DNA of 64,000 bases from Calditrichota bacterium (GCA_013152715.1 JAADFU010000087.1:4516-68515), one strand, 5' to 3'; counted from the first letter of the stretch, positions 1 through 9,548 are shown. Numbers and translations: made by a program. Notes: generated by a model from the sequence alone, not told the origin.

Positions 1-711
1 AAAAAGATGAATCCAGCTTTTCAGAAAAAATCTTTTGTAATTTTCAAAGTTACGGTAACGGCTGCGGCCTCCCCAGACATTGTAAGTTTGCCACGTGGTG
101 GTGCTCGCTAATACAAGCAATTTCGATTTTTTGCCGTAATTTTTCGGCGAAGTGGAGATGAGAATGGTCGCGTGATAAGGAGAAAAAGCTTTGTCTCGCG
201 GCTGCAAAAGAATGCCGTAAAGCCCCGGTTCTATGTCGCGCGGAATGACAAATTGAAAAGACTCCCGCCATTTGGGACCTGCCTCCACAAAAAAACCGTC
301 GGGCGCTTGCTGTGTTGTTGTCGGAAAAGTCCCTAAATTTTTAATGGCTTTTCGGAGTTTGCCATATCTCACCAACTCAGCAGAAAATTCTCCGGGCGAA
401 TGCACGTAAAAATGAACGATTTCACCAGGCTGATACCAGAGTTTGTCGCTATAGCCAATCAAATCATTTTCTAATAGACGGATGATTTCACTTGCTTCGG
501 AAATGTCGATGACTTTTGGCACGAAGCCATCCCCGGAGAAGGAAATCTTCCCGGACGCCAGACTCGTCTCTATTTTCCAGTGTCCTTTTTTGTCTGTGCG
601 CGTTTTTGCTACCACTTTTCCGCGTTCATTAAACAGCACCACATCGATATTTTCGCTTGGCATGCACAAACTGCTATTTCTGCATTGGCCTGTCAGTTTT
701 CGCTTTTGCAT
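1..711 (-). CDS. N,N-dimethylformamidase large-subunit-like protein, partial (C-terminus beyond left edge)
   Basis: This leftward frame has no stop from its ATG at 711 to the window edge, so 237 N-terminal residues are visible. The ATG lies one base after the stop of the upstream glycosyltransferase, which implies translational coupling. Residues 20-80 (VLFNERGKVVAKTRTDKKG and following) look like a small carboxypeptidase-regulatory or CnaB-type beta-sandwich. Downstream, WYQPGEIVHFYVHSPGEFSAE, the GLYGILLQP stretch and TWQTYNVWGGRSRY resemble the C-terminal region of N,N-dimethylformamidase large-subunit homologues, where a WQAYN-GG-SLY pattern recurs. There is no signal peptide. The family assignment is by motif memory. 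The job in an exopolysaccharide locus is unknown; amide hydrolysis is only a guess. Confidence 0.6.
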   Translation of the reverse strand, partial: MQKRKLTGQCRNSSLCMPSENIDVVLFNERGKVVAKTRTDKKGHWKIETSLASGKISFSGDGFVPKVIDISEASEIIRLLENDLIGYSDKLWYQPGEIVHFYVHSPGEFSAELVRYGKLRKAIKNLGTFPTTTQQAPDGFFVEAGPKWRESFQFVIPRDIEPGLYGILLQPRDKAFSPYHATILISTSPKNYGKKSKLLVLASTTTWQTYNVWGGRSRYRNFENYKRFFLKSWIHLF

Positions 712-712
712 T

Positions 713-1891
713 TTAGCCACCAGATATGATTTGATTTATTATTTTCCGATATTGTTCCCGCACTTTTTCCGGGTGAAAGATTTCAAACGCTCCTTCCCGT
801 TGGAGGTTTCTGATTTGATTTCGAAGGTATTCATTTTCTTTGATTATTTTTGCCAGACCAGATTGAATCGATTGAATGTCAAAAGGATCGACAGCAACAC
901 CGACTCCTTCAAAAAGCCCATCGAATCCTGTGTTTTTGGCGTACAAAATCGGCGTTCCATTCAACAGCGATTCCGCGTACACCATGCCGAAACTTTCGCT
1001 TTTGCTGGGCAAAACAAATGCTTGCGCCTTTCGGTAATAAGAGTCGATCAGTTTGTTGTCAACTTTGCCAAGAAATTCGACCTGTCCAGGCAGTTCAAAT
1101 GTTTGTACCCACTGTTTCACTTTTTTCAAATATGGTCCATCGCCAATTATTTTCAATTTGAAAGATTTGTCCGCAATGTTTTTTAATGCCTGCAACAAAT
1201 TTTTCAATTTTTTCCGCCGGACAGATTCTTTTGTCATACGCACAATGGTCAACAGCGATCCTTGCTCAAAATCTGTTTCCGGGGGATGGATTTCTTTATC
1301 TACAATATTGGGCAAAAAGACAAGTTTGTTTTTAATGTGATTCTCAAAAAAGTCCTCATCCCAATACTTTCGAAAAGCTTTTATCACGTAAGGTACTAGA
1401 TAAATAATTGCAGAGCTGTATTCTACGATTTCTCGATACATTGGGCGATAAAACTTTTTGTGTTTCAGCACTCCGAAATCGGTCTGGCGAATAGTGAGGA
1501 TCAGGGGAATGTTGCGTTTTTTTGCAATTTCGTAGCCGATAACGCCCTCAAATGTCAATTTGTGTGCATGAATCACTTCAATAGGAAGCGCTGCAATATT
1601 CAATTCGTTTTTTGCTTTTTGAATCAGTTTGTGCGCGCATTTGAGATGATAGTGCAGCAAAATGCCAAACGGCAAGCCGAAAGAGTTGACTTCGAGCGTA
1701 TTCGGCTCCTTTTTGCGAATTCCCCGCTCGCGAAATGTCGGTACTCTCAACAAGCTCACGACGTATGGCGTTGAAAAATATTCACTCTGCGCAATGAGAT
1801 TCCTCACAGCGCTGGTAACTTCCTCTTTTTTTCTGCGCCGCAGCTCGTAAGTGAGGTGCAATACAACAGGTTTTTTGTCATTTTCTGACAT
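713..1891 (-). CDS. GT4-family glycosyltransferase
   Basis: The 392-residue protein has the two-Rossmann (GT-B) layout of GT4 retaining glycosyltransferases. The N-terminal acceptor half contains IEVIHAHKLTFEGVIGYEIA (about 104-123). The C-terminal donor half starts near 213 (LLTIVRMT), has KLKIIGDGP near 245, and has the E-x7-E nucleotide-sugar motif in ESFGMVYAE with Glu299 and Glu307. It presumably adds one sugar to the lipid-linked repeat unit at the cytoplasmic face of the membrane. It sits 8 nt after the Wzy-like gene and one base before the next gene, so it is inside the same leftward operon. Donor and acceptor cannot be read from the sequence. Confidence 0.9.
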   Translation of the reverse strand: MSENDKKPVVLHLTYELRRRKKEEVTSAVRNLIAQSEYFSTPYVVSLLRVPTFRERGIRKKEPNTLEVNSFGLPFGILLHYHLKCAHKLIQKAKNELNIAALPIEVIHAHKLTFEGVIGYEIAKKRNIPLILTIRQTDFGVLKHKKFYRPMYREIVEYSSAIIYLVPYVIKAFRKYWDEDFFENHIKNKLVFLPNIVDKEIHPPETDFEQGSLLTIVRMTKESVRRKKLKNLLQALKNIADKSFKLKIIGDGPYLKKVKQWVQTFELPGQVEFLGKVDNKLIDSYYRKAQAFVLPSKSESFGMVYAESLLNGTPILYAKNTGFDGLFEGVGVAVDPFDIQSIQSGLAKIIKENEYLRNQIRNLQREGAFEIFHPEKVREQYRKIINQIISGG

Positions 1892-1899
1892 ATTCTTCT

Positions 1900-3222
1900 T
1901 TAAATTTTAGCTTGTTGTGATACCGCAGAACTGTTGGCTTCCTGTTTCAGCAATTCCGCGTACAGGGCGAAATAGGCAAAAATCAACAGCACTCCGGAAG
2001 GGTGTTTGACGCTGAAAAATGTTGTCTCCTGCAAATTTATGATCAGCCCGGCCACGAAAAGCCATCTCCAGAAGTGGCTGCGGTTAAGAAGCGTAATATT
2101 TTTGAAATAAAAAACAATGACCAGAAAAAACAGCAAAATACCGATGGCGCCCAATTCATTGAACATGTCCAAAAAACCGTTGTGCGCCTGATTGGGCAGC
2201 CAGATATATTTTTGGTAAAGGTAAAAAAGGTTGGGATTACTAATTCCCCAGAAACTCTTGAAGCCGCAGCCAATGAAAAAATGGGATTGTGCCTCTCGGT
2301 AAATGTCCTTCCATAAATCTGTTCGGCCCGTAAAGGTGGCATCCTTCCCCACAGTTTGGGGCAACGCAGCCACAATTTCCGGTGCCGCGACATAGGTCGT
2401 CCCCAGCACAATAATCGCAGACGCGATCAATAAAATTGAATAAGTATTTTTCACACCGAGGCGGTAAAAGAGCGCTTTTTCAAAACTGAACAAAATTGCC
2501 AGCGAAACAATCATTAGCAGCACCATGATCGAAGTCATGCTCATGGAACCGATTAGCAAGACAATGCTGATGATGAGCATGAAAAAGGAAAAACTTTTCG
2601 ATAAAAACGATCCTCGTTTCATCATATTGAACCAGAAAATTATGGCAATCGATGCATTTTGACCGAGCAAATTTTTCGATAACGCCAGACCGCGCCAGGT
2701 TCCGGCAGAGGGATCGATTGCGCCGGGAACTGTGAAAACCGACACAAAAGAAATCAATAAAAATGCTGAAAGAATTATTTTGAAATAAATCAACAGCTTT
2801 TCCACTGTCCCGTTGTACAAAAATACAGCAAGAAAAATCAGCCCCATGGTGTAGAATTGAAACAATCGCTTGAAAGCAATGAAGCTGTAGTCCGACCAAA
2901 AAATACTCAATGTACACCAGATGAGAAAAAGTGTGAGAAAAATCTCGCGTTGAATGAACAGCACAATGCCTTCTTTTTTCGGAAGCAGAGAAATGAAGGC
3001 AGTGAAAAACAGCAACGTGTAAACGATCTGATTGACGATGTTGGTTGTTCCGATACTGGCGACATCGTACACGCGCTGCTGGAACGGCATTTGCGTGTTG
3101 AAAAATGTGAAAAACATGAATACCGCAAAGGAGAAGTTCGCCAGAAAACGAAAAAAAGGCGGTGCTTCCGGCGTGATCAATTCAGTCTTTTCAACAAGTT
3201 TATTTTGAGTTTCCGGTCTCAT
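1900..3222 (-). CDS. O-antigen ligase/Wzy-type polysaccharide polymerase
   Basis: The 440-residue protein is very hydrophobic, with about ten to twelve predicted membrane spans from residue 25 onward. A large periplasmic loop before the last spans contains LPNQAHNGFLDMFNELGAIG. This His-Asn-containing segment is the hallmark of the O-antigen ligase/Wzy superfamily (PF04932), and TFTGRTDLWKDI about 50 residues earlier is the usual companion motif. With Wzx, Wzc and SLBB genes in the same operon, the likely role is block polymerisation of repeat units at the periplasmic face. Its start overlaps the end of the upstream glycosyltransferase by 23 nt. No clear Shine-Dalgarno precedes ATG 3222, which is consistent with coupling. 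Polymerase rather than ligase is inference from context. Confidence 0.85.
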   Translation of the reverse strand: MRPETQNKLVEKTELITPEAPPFFRFLANFSFAVFMFFTFFNTQMPFQQRVYDVASIGTTNIVNQIVYTLLFFTAFISLLPKKEGIVLFIQREIFLTLFLIWCTLSIFWSDYSFIAFKRLFQFYTMGLIFLAVFLYNGTVEKLLIYFKIILSAFLLISFVSVFTVPGAIDPSAGTWRGLALSKNLLGQNASIAIIFWFNMMKRGSFLSKSFSFFMLIISIVLLIGSMSMTSIMVLLMIVSLAILFSFEKALFYRLGVKNTYSILLIASAIIVLGTTYVAAPEIVAALPQTVGKDATFTGRTDLWKDIYREAQSHFFIGCGFKSFWGISNPNLFYLYQKYIWLPNQAHNGFLDMFNELGAIGILLFFLVIVFYFKNITLLNRSHFWRWLFVAGLIINLQETTFFSVKHPSGVLLIFAYFALYAELLKQEANSSAVSQQAKI

Positions 3223-4384
3223 TGTAATTTATCACAGTTAAATAAAATTCTTTCGTCTTTTGCGCGATGCTGTCCCAGTTGTATTTTGTCTGACTCAATT
3301 CCCGGCAGAAATTTCCCATCTTTTTTAGTTTACCCTGATCGGAAAAAGCGCGGATCACCTCAGTCGCGAAACTCTCTGCCGTATTTTTTTCAGAAATAAA
3401 TCCACAGGCGCCGTTTTCAGCAACCTCGCGGAAATCGCCGACGTCCGTGGCAATGATTGGCCTGCCAAAGGCAAAAGCCGTGTGCACCACACCGCTGTGG
3501 TAAATGTGACGATAGGGGAGAGCGACAATATCCGCTGCCATGAAATAACCTGCTACGTCCGGAGCGGGAATGTATTCCATCGCCGGAAGAATTTTACTCC
3601 CGACGTTCATGCGATCAATTTTGTCTTGATAATATTTTTTCAATTCACTTGACTCCACACCACCAGCGATGATCAGTTTCAAATCCGGCATCTCGTCTTT
3701 GGCCAGATCGAAAGCGTCCAGCAACAGATCCAATCCTTTGTACGGCTTAATGTAGCCGAAAAATAATAACACCTGGTCTTTTTTTTGCAAACCCAATTTT
3801 TTTCTCGCCGCTACTTGGCTGATGGAATTGTATTGTCCGAATTGCTCGTAACTGCCGTGAGGAATTACAACGATGCGTTGTGGGGAGATATGCAACTGCT
3901 TGAAAATTTTATTTTTAATAAAGTCGCTGTGCGCAATGATGCCCGACGCTGAATGGAAAAGCGTTCTTTGATAATAGAAATTGCTCCAATGATATTCGTG
4001 CGGCAGCACATTGTGCGCCGTCAAGATGACCTTTTTCCCGAGAGCGCGAAGCAGCAGGAAAAACAGCAGTTCGCTCTTGCGCCGAAAAAACTGATAATGA
4101 ATAACATCAATTTTTTCGTCATTGACATATTTGAAAATGTTCGCTAAATATTTCAAGTACTGTGTTACTTTTCTGATCCGTTTGACTTTTGGGTCTTTCG
4201 AAGGCGACCATTTCAAAACCGGAAAATCGCGTGCGGCATAAATAGGCCTGTTTTCCGGCACAACCAGTCGCACATCGACGCCTGCCGCGTGCAAGCCGGC
4301 GCTCAAAAGTTCCGCATATTCGCTGCCGACAAGTCCGTCGAGCATGAGTATTTTTAAATCCCTCGTGCGAGACATTATTTTCAT
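3200..4384 (-). CDS. GT4-family glycosyltransferase
   Basis: The open frame extends upstream to 4501, but GGAG sits just before ATG 4384 (with ATG 4375 three codons on), giving about 394 residues. Earlier starts would overlap the flippase gene. The N-terminal half has DVIHYQFFRRKSELLFFLLL and VILTAHNVLPHEYH. The C-terminal half has QVLLFFGYIKPYKGLDLLLDAF, KLIIAGG and AFGRPIIATDVGDFREVAENG, typical of GT4 donor domains. The first Glu of the usual E-x7-E motif is not obvious: the region reads YHSGVVHTAFAFG. That variant also occurs in active GT4 enzymes. It should add a sugar to the lipid-linked repeat. Confidence 0.88.
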   Translation of the reverse strand: MKIMSRTRDLKILMLDGLVGSEYAELLSAGLHAAGVDVRLVVPENRPIYAARDFPVLKWSPSKDPKVKRIRKVTQYLKYLANIFKYVNDEKIDVIHYQFFRRKSELLFFLLLRALGKKVILTAHNVLPHEYHWSNFYYQRTLFHSASGIIAHSDFIKNKIFKQLHISPQRIVVIPHGSYEQFGQYNSISQVAARKKLGLQKKDQVLLFFGYIKPYKGLDLLLDAFDLAKDEMPDLKLIIAGGVESSELKKYYQDKIDRMNVGSKILPAMEYIPAPDVAGYFMAADIVALPYRHIYHSGVVHTAFAFGRPIIATDVGDFREVAENGACGFISEKNTAESFATEVIRAFSDQGKLKKMGNFCRELSQTKYNWDSIAQKTKEFYLTVINYNETGNSK

Positions 4385-4410
4385 TTTCTCCAATAAAATT
4401 TTTAAATCAG

Positions 4411-5871
4411 TTAAATTCTTGCATTGCCTGGCAAAAAGCTCTTGGCAAATTCTTTGAATATTCTGAGAAAATCTCTGAACTGAGGAATAATCAAATAACA
4501 AATGGCAAAGTACGCGATCAGAGCAATGATTCTTATCCCAATAAAACTATTCTGCAATAGCACAAACAGTCCGCTCAAAACCAACGCCAGCAGAAAAGGT
4601 GCCACGAATTTTAACACATAAGGTTTCACATTCACACGAAAGGCAAAATAATAGTGAATCGTCAACGAAACCAGACTCATGAAAATGACTGAATAGACGG
4701 CGCCCATAAAATCGAATTTGGGAATGGCCACGAAACTGAAGCCCAGACCTACGACGCTGGAAACTGAATTCGCTTTAACCGGTATCGAGGGATGACCGGC
4801 GGCAACAAGAGAATGACCCACAATACTTGTCATCGCGCGAATGTAGAAAGGAATTAGCATCATGGCAAACGCTAAAGCCGAGGCCTGATATTTCGGAGAA
4901 AAAACAAGGGTAATGACTTCGTTCCTGAATAAGAATCCGGCAAAAATCAAAGCGCTCAGCGCTGTGGAGAAGAGAATCAAATATTGGTTCATCAATTTTT
5001 CCGCTTCTTCGTTCTCGCCGCGCGAGAAGAGATTGGAAATGTTCGGGAAAAAGACGACGATGAACGAGTTGAAAATTCTTTTGAAAGCGGTGGGGAATTT
5101 TCCGGCGACATCGTAATAAGCGATGCTGACCGGTGTCAGAAATGCGCCGATGAGCATGACGTTGGCGCGCTCCACCACGAAGTTACAAATATTGTTCAAA
5201 TACAGCGGGAAACTGAAGCTGATGATTTTCCGATAATAGTTCCAATCCGGAAATTTGAAACTGATCATTTTCAGCGGAACCGACAGAATTTGCAGCAGCA
5301 TCGTGGAACCGATAATGAACATCTCCAGATAGATCAAATTGGGCAAATTTAATTTGTGCAGCAAATACGCCGCGCCGATGCTGCCAAATCTGATGGAAGA
5401 AGATGCTATCTGCACTTGGGCGTACCTGCGGAATAAATTGAGCCCTTGTAGCAAATTAAAAAATAAATCGCGGAAACTGCCTAAAATGAAAATAATAGGA
5501 ACGAACTGAATGAATTCGTCGACATTTACCTTGAAAAGATGAGAGATGAAACTGCGAAAAAAGAAAAACAGAATTGCGACAACCAGCAAAATGATGATGC
5601 GCGTGGTCAACACGGGCAACACCACAAAATCGCGTTCTGATTTTTTCTCGCTGGCGACGTATTTGACCAGCGTCAGATTCAATCCCAATCCGGTCAGCAC
5701 GTTGGTGATATTGGCAATGGCAATAATCAGCACATAGATTCCAAAATCCGATTTTGGCAAAAATCGCGTTAGCAGCATGATGGTGAGAAAATAGAGCACC
5801 ATCTGCGAAGTCGTACCGATGGACGCGGCGGCTGATCCTTTGAAAATATTTAGTCTGAAGCGATTGTTCAA
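4411..5871 (-). CDS. Wzx-type polysaccharide flippase (MATE/MVF superfamily)
   Basis: The 486-residue protein has about fourteen hydrophobic segments. The N-terminus reads IFKGSAAASIGTTSQMVLYF and then TRFLPKSDFGIYVLIIAI, which is the classic start of the polysaccharide-synthesis flippase family (PF01943/PF13440). The charged loop FSRGENEEAEKLMNQYLILF and the following spans fit family members. It should translocate undecaprenyl-linked repeat units across the inner membrane for the Wzy-like polymerase encoded two genes downstream. The gap to the upstream FemAB gene holds a 33-nt hairpin at 5898-5930. Confidence 0.9.
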   Translation of the reverse strand: MNNRFRLNIFKGSAAASIGTTSQMVLYFLTIMLLTRFLPKSDFGIYVLIIAIANITNVLTGLGLNLTLVKYVASEKKSERDFVVLPVLTTRIIILLVVAILFFFFRSFISHLFKVNVDEFIQFVPIIFILGSFRDLFFNLLQGLNLFRRYAQVQIASSSIRFGSIGAAYLLHKLNLPNLIYLEMFIIGSTMLLQILSVPLKMISFKFPDWNYYRKIISFSFPLYLNNICNFVVERANVMLIGAFLTPVSIAYYDVAGKFPTAFKRIFNSFIVVFFPNISNLFSRGENEEAEKLMNQYLILFSTALSALIFAGFLFRNEVITLVFSPKYQASALAFAMMLIPFYIRAMTSIVGHSLVAAGHPSIPVKANSVSSVVGLGFSFVAIPKFDFMGAVYSVIFMSLVSLTIHYYFAFRVNVKPYVLKFVAPFLLALVLSGLFVLLQNSFIGIRIIALIAYFAICYLIIPQFRDFLRIFKEFAKSFLPGNARI

Positions 5872-5897
5872 AAATTTTTCCTCTAAGTTTGTTCGTC

Positions 5898-5930
5898 AGA
5901 TGTAGTCCGCCTTGGAGGTGGACTACATCT
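5898..5930. repeat. 33-nt palindrome, 15-bp arms with TGG loop
   Basis: Two 15-base arms flank a TGG loop. They pair except for one G-T position. The layout (33 nt, 3-nt loop, core CCTTGGAGGTG) matches the hairpin at 29145-29177, so both look like members of one intergenic palindrome family. This copy lies between the flippase gene and the upstream FemAB gene, inside the operon. It has no clean T-run and might act as a weak terminator or RNA-stability element. Confidence 0.7.
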
Positions 5931-5946
5931 TTTCACTTGTCGAAAC

Positions 5947-7113
5947 CTAATCTTTTTTTTGTACTAATTTTTTTCTCCACAGACGCTTAATCTTTTGATC
6001 CAGCGCCATCTTTTCCAACAAGAGTTTTAGTTGCTGGGAAGAATTGTCCGTGGAATTTTTCAAAAGCTGTAATTTAAACCCGCTAAAATTCGGCGCGAAC
6101 AGGGAAATACTCGTTTCCGTGATTTTTTCATCGCCTAATTTTCGTTTGTACTGGGCATCGCCGAAACCGAAGTCCAGCGTCTTGCAGTCTGGCATTTCGC
6201 AAAAGCGGCGGATCATTTCCATCATCACATAAAATCCGGCGTGATAATATGCCAGTTCAGGACGATAACCGGTATTCACGGACAAACACGAACCGCGATA
6301 AATGATCCAATTCCAGAAAGCTGCCGGCTTGTTTTCCAGATACAAAACCGCCATCTGCAAATTTTTGCGTTCCGCCCAGTGCGCCCATTTGATTCCCGTT
6401 TCTTCATCGTTCATAAATCCGGCGCCCAAGCGGCGATGATAAGTGAGTTGCGCCACCGATTCGATGTCATCCATCGCCGCTTTTACTTCGGATTTTTGGG
6501 AATAAACGCGGAAATCGATTTTATCGCCAAACTCGCGCACGAGCCTGTTTCTGTACTGCCGCACAGTTCCTTTGGTGTTTTTTGATAGTTTTTGATAAAA
6601 TTCGTCGTAGGAATCAGGAATTTGCGCATACCAGTGCGGATTTTTGTACGGCGTCCAATCGCGGCGCCAGATAGGGGAGAAGCGCTGTACGGCGTGAAAA
6701 AAGCGGCTTTCGCGATTCAAATGATCAAAAGCGATTTGATCGAACATTTTGTCTTTCATGCCCCGATTCAGTGCGCGGAGCATTGTTTCAATGATTTCGT
6801 CTGAAAGATTTCCGAAATAGCCGCGATAGGCCACAGCGAGCGTTGGCACCTGATGGGAAAATATTTTTTTGTAGCCAAAACGGTAACTGATTTTCTTATT
6901 TCGAATTGTCCCGACGAGCAGTGCCTCAATTACATCATTTTTATAAATTGCCACCATATAGGGCGAGATGAAATCTTTTTCCACGGATGCGCACAACTGA
7001 TAATATTGAAAATCATGATAGGGATGAATCTGATTTTTTTTCCAGAAAGATTCAATGTCATCCAATTTTTGCAAATCAGTGAAAATTTTATAGCGGATAT
7101 TAGTTTGCGCCAT
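5947..7113 (-). CDS. FemAB-like GNAT-fold N-acyltransferase
   Basis: Translation most likely starts at ATG 7113 (MAQTNIRYKIF), since GGAG lies 11 nt upstream and longer starts would run into the preceding gene. That gives 388 residues. The protein has the double-GNAT architecture of the FemAB/CelD-type family: an N-terminal GNAT half, the basic segment KNTKGTVRQYRNRLVREFG, and a C-terminal half with AVLYLENKPAAFWNWIIYRG and TLDFGFGDAQYKRKLGD. That last segment corresponds to the conserved DFG-x-x-x-x-K-x-x-x-G stretch. Relatives in exopolysaccharide loci are thought to move an acyl or aminoacyl group to an amino group. It starts 2 nt after the upstream glycosyltransferase. Substrate unknown. 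Confidence 0.8.
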   Translation of the reverse strand: MAQTNIRYKIFTDLQKLDDIESFWKKNQIHPYHDFQYYQLCASVEKDFISPYMVAIYKNDVIEALLVGTIRNKKISYRFGYKKIFSHQVPTLAVAYRGYFGNLSDEIIETMLRALNRGMKDKMFDQIAFDHLNRESRFFHAVQRFSPIWRRDWTPYKNPHWYAQIPDSYDEFYQKLSKNTKGTVRQYRNRLVREFGDKIDFRVYSQKSEVKAAMDDIESVAQLTYHRRLGAGFMNDEETGIKWAHWAERKNLQMAVLYLENKPAAFWNWIIYRGSCLSVNTGYRPELAYYHAGFYVMMEMIRRFCEMPDCKTLDFGFGDAQYKRKLGDEKITETSISLFAPNFSGFKLQLLKNSTDNSSQQLKLLLEKMALDQKIKRLWRKKLVQKKD

Positions 7114-7115
7114 GA

Positions 7116-8297
7116 TTATTTTTTCTCCGTGAGCTGGGAATAAATTTTTACTAATTTTTTTTGTTCCGTTGTCCAATTCATTCTCTGGAACAGGGCGGAA
7201 ATGTTTTTCGCCAGTGAAAGCCGAAGCGGATAATCTTCGTACAATTTCTTGATGCACGCCGCCAATTCGTCAACGTCTTCCGGCTCAAAAAACAGAACCC
7301 TGGAATCATCGAAATAAAGCGAATCGCCGCTGGTGCGCGAGCAGATGGTGGGCAAACCCACTGCTGCAAAATCGAACATTTTTGTGCTGATGGCTTCACC
7401 GATGAAAACGCCGTCGCGTTTGGGCACCAGACCGCAGTCCATTTCTTGCAATATATCCGCGATTTCATCGATGCGGACTTCTTTTTGCAGATAGACGTTT
7501 TTTTCTAATTGCAAATGTCTGATCATCTGTTGCAAATTCTCTTCCTCGTCGCCGGTGCCGTAAAGATGCAATTCCACCGGCACATCGGCTCCGTCAATAA
7601 GTTTTTTTACGGCGCGAATTGCCAGATCCACGCCGTGGATGTGGCTGAAAGTGCCAGGATAAATTAATTTAAACGGACGTGGCATTTTTTTAATGACAAC
7701 TCTTTTGCTGTTGAAATATTTAGGATCAGTCAAATTCAAAATTGTCGTCACTTTACCGCGCGGAGCAGAGCGATTTTCTACAATTTTTTTCAGAAAGGGC
7801 GTCGCCACAATGACATGGTCGGTGAAACGGATCATTAATCTTTCCAGAAATTTCAACACTCCAATAATCACGCCAAAGTCCCGAACAGCGTATTTTCGCT
7901 GAAAAAATTCCGGCATGATTTCGTGCATGTCCAGAACGATTTTCGCGCCGAATATTTTCGCTCCCAGTGCGCTGAAGACGAGAATGTCCGGCACATTGTG
8001 AGCGTGAATCACCGAAAAGTGTTCCTGCCGGTGCAGATGAAGAATTTTCACCAGGGCTAAAATCGTGAACAGAAAATAGGTCTTCAAATAACCGAGTTTG
8101 CTCTCCCGCTGCCGGCGAATTTTCAGCCGGTGAACGTTCACGCCGTTCACTGTTTCCGTCTGCGGCTGTTCCGGGTATTGCAGACAAACGGCATCAACCT
8201 GATAGCCGGCAGCGTGCAGCGCTTCTGCTTCGCGACGCACGCGAACGTCGTGCGGATATTTTCCAATGAAGACCATGCAAGTTTTTTGTTTTTTCAT
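7116..8297 (-). CDS. GT4-family glycosyltransferase
   Basis: This 393-residue GT-B protein begins with VFIGKYPHDVRVRREAEALH, the standard N-terminus of GT4 enzymes that act on lipid-linked acceptors. It has FSVIHAHNVPDILVFSALG near 95, LIYPGTFSHIHGVDLAIRAV near 209 and ELHLYGTGDEEENL near 245. The donor-binding segment reads GEAISTKMFDFAAVGLPTIC, a known variant of the Glu-containing motif. It is a cytoplasmic or membrane-associated sugar transferase in the operon; its donor cannot be inferred. The ribosome site is weak. Confidence 0.9.
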   Translation of the reverse strand: MKKQKTCMVFIGKYPHDVRVRREAEALHAAGYQVDAVCLQYPEQPQTETVNGVNVHRLKIRRQRESKLGYLKTYFLFTILALVKILHLHRQEHFSVIHAHNVPDILVFSALGAKIFGAKIVLDMHEIMPEFFQRKYAVRDFGVIIGVLKFLERLMIRFTDHVIVATPFLKKIVENRSAPRGKVTTILNLTDPKYFNSKRVVIKKMPRPFKLIYPGTFSHIHGVDLAIRAVKKLIDGADVPVELHLYGTGDEEENLQQMIRHLQLEKNVYLQKEVRIDEIADILQEMDCGLVPKRDGVFIGEAISTKMFDFAAVGLPTICSRTSGDSLYFDDSRVLFFEPEDVDELAACIKKLYEDYPLRLSLAKNISALFQRMNWTTEQKKLVKIYSQLTEKK

Positions 8298-8440
8298 TTT
8301 TTCAGTAAGCTATTTTTGAATAAATATCTGTAATTTTTCCCAAAATATTGGCCGGCAAATGCCGAAAAATGCGTTTGAAAGTCTATTTCACCAATTCCGC
8401 TTCCGGCAGTTTCTTTTTTTTTGGCGCTGGAATATTGATT

Positions 8441-9529
8441 TCAAGCCGAGTGGTGATAAAAGAAATTTCCGTACAATTGAAATAACGGAGTCGGTAGTCG
8501 TCTCCCAATCGCGCGAACTAAATTGTACATGGTAGAACTTTCCCGCGTTTCGGCTTCCGGCTTGCCCGACAATGAAAAATAATAAGTAGGCAAATCCCTG
8601 ATTTCTGTGCCCCAGTGATTTTTGTAATTCATCAATCCCTCGTTGAAAACAGAAGTTCTGCCAAAATCGAAAATGCGGCAATTGTGTTCCCTGGCGAAAA
8701 GGATTGCCTGCCAGTACAAAAATTGACTCAAATAGAGATCGCGGTACATTTGCTCGTACGCAATTATTTCCGCGTTCACACGGTCTTTGTATTTGAAAAA
8801 TAAGATACCCCCTAAAACGCGGTTTTCCAATTCAACCAAAATGAGATACAAATTCCCGTTCGCTGCAAATTTGTCCCACAAGTTGAACAGAAATTTCAAT
8901 GGAAGCGGCGGCAGTCCCAGTCGTTTTTTTGTTTTCAAATAAATGTGGTAAAATTCTTCCACATCTGATTTGTCGCTCGCAATTCTGGCAGCGAGTCCTT
9001 TTTCGCCTGCCTGACGAATCCGTTTCCTCACATTTCGCTTGTTGAAACTCAATTTTAATTCATCGGGACTCTTGTCCAAAAAAAGATAATGTTGCTTAAA
9101 ACTGTCATCAATAGCGGCGGGAATCTCGATTTTGTTTAAAATTGCCCCTGTTTCCAGGGAGCGGATTTGAATGTTTTCCATTCTCTGTGTCTCGGCAAGT
9201 TTGATCGCCTGTGCTAAGAGCAATTCGGCTTCTTTCGCGTCAGAAATTAGTGGGTCACAGATGGTCGCAAAAGGAACGCTGATGAGTCGATTTCCCAGCA
9301 GCCAACTTTTCACTGTGAAAATCGACAATCCGGCGACGATTTTATCATTTTTCTTCAGCGCAAAAAGGTGACCTTCGACGTGAGGAAAACTTTTTTCCAC
9401 GCAATCTTTCCACGCGCTCGAGTGGGTTATCCAACCGAAAGCATGCTCTTTAACAAAATCATCCCAGAGTTGAAAATCTTTTTCACCTATTATTTCAATC
9501 GAATATTTTTCCGAATCGGAATCGCCCAT
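8441..9529 (-). CDS. FemAB-like GNAT-fold N-acyltransferase
   Basis: The 362-residue protein matches the FemAB-related family found in exosortase- and EPS-associated loci. Visible features are FGWITHSSAWKDCVEKSF near 32, the basic FNKRNVRKRIRQAGEKG near 163, FYHIYLKTKKRLGLPPLPLKF near 193, and the C-terminal FDFGRTSVFNEGLMNYKNHWG. The last is the family's DFGR-x5-G-x3-K-x-x-x-G motif. It probably transfers an acyl or aminoacyl group to a sugar amine. It is one of four FemAB-like proteins in this locus. About 140 nt downstream of its stop are non-coding and featureless. Confidence 0.82.
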   Translation of the reverse strand: MGDSDSEKYSIEIIGEKDFQLWDDFVKEHAFGWITHSSAWKDCVEKSFPHVEGHLFALKKNDKIVAGLSIFTVKSWLLGNRLISVPFATICDPLISDAKEAELLLAQAIKLAETQRMENIQIRSLETGAILNKIEIPAAIDDSFKQHYLFLDKSPDELKLSFNKRNVRKRIRQAGEKGLAARIASDKSDVEEFYHIYLKTKKRLGLPPLPLKFLFNLWDKFAANGNLYLILVELENRVLGGILFFKYKDRVNAEIIAYEQMYRDLYLSQFLYWQAILFAREHNCRIFDFGRTSVFNEGLMNYKNHWGTEIRDLPTYYFSLSGKPEAETRESSTMYNLVRAIGRRLPTPLFQLYGNFFYHHSA

Positions 9530-9548
9530 TTGAGTTTGTCCATTAAAG

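Noticed and set aside
482-1186. Long rightward frame over the EPS locus start
   Set aside because: It is antisense to the glycosyltransferase and the partial dimethylformamidase-like gene, has no domain features and no ribosome site.
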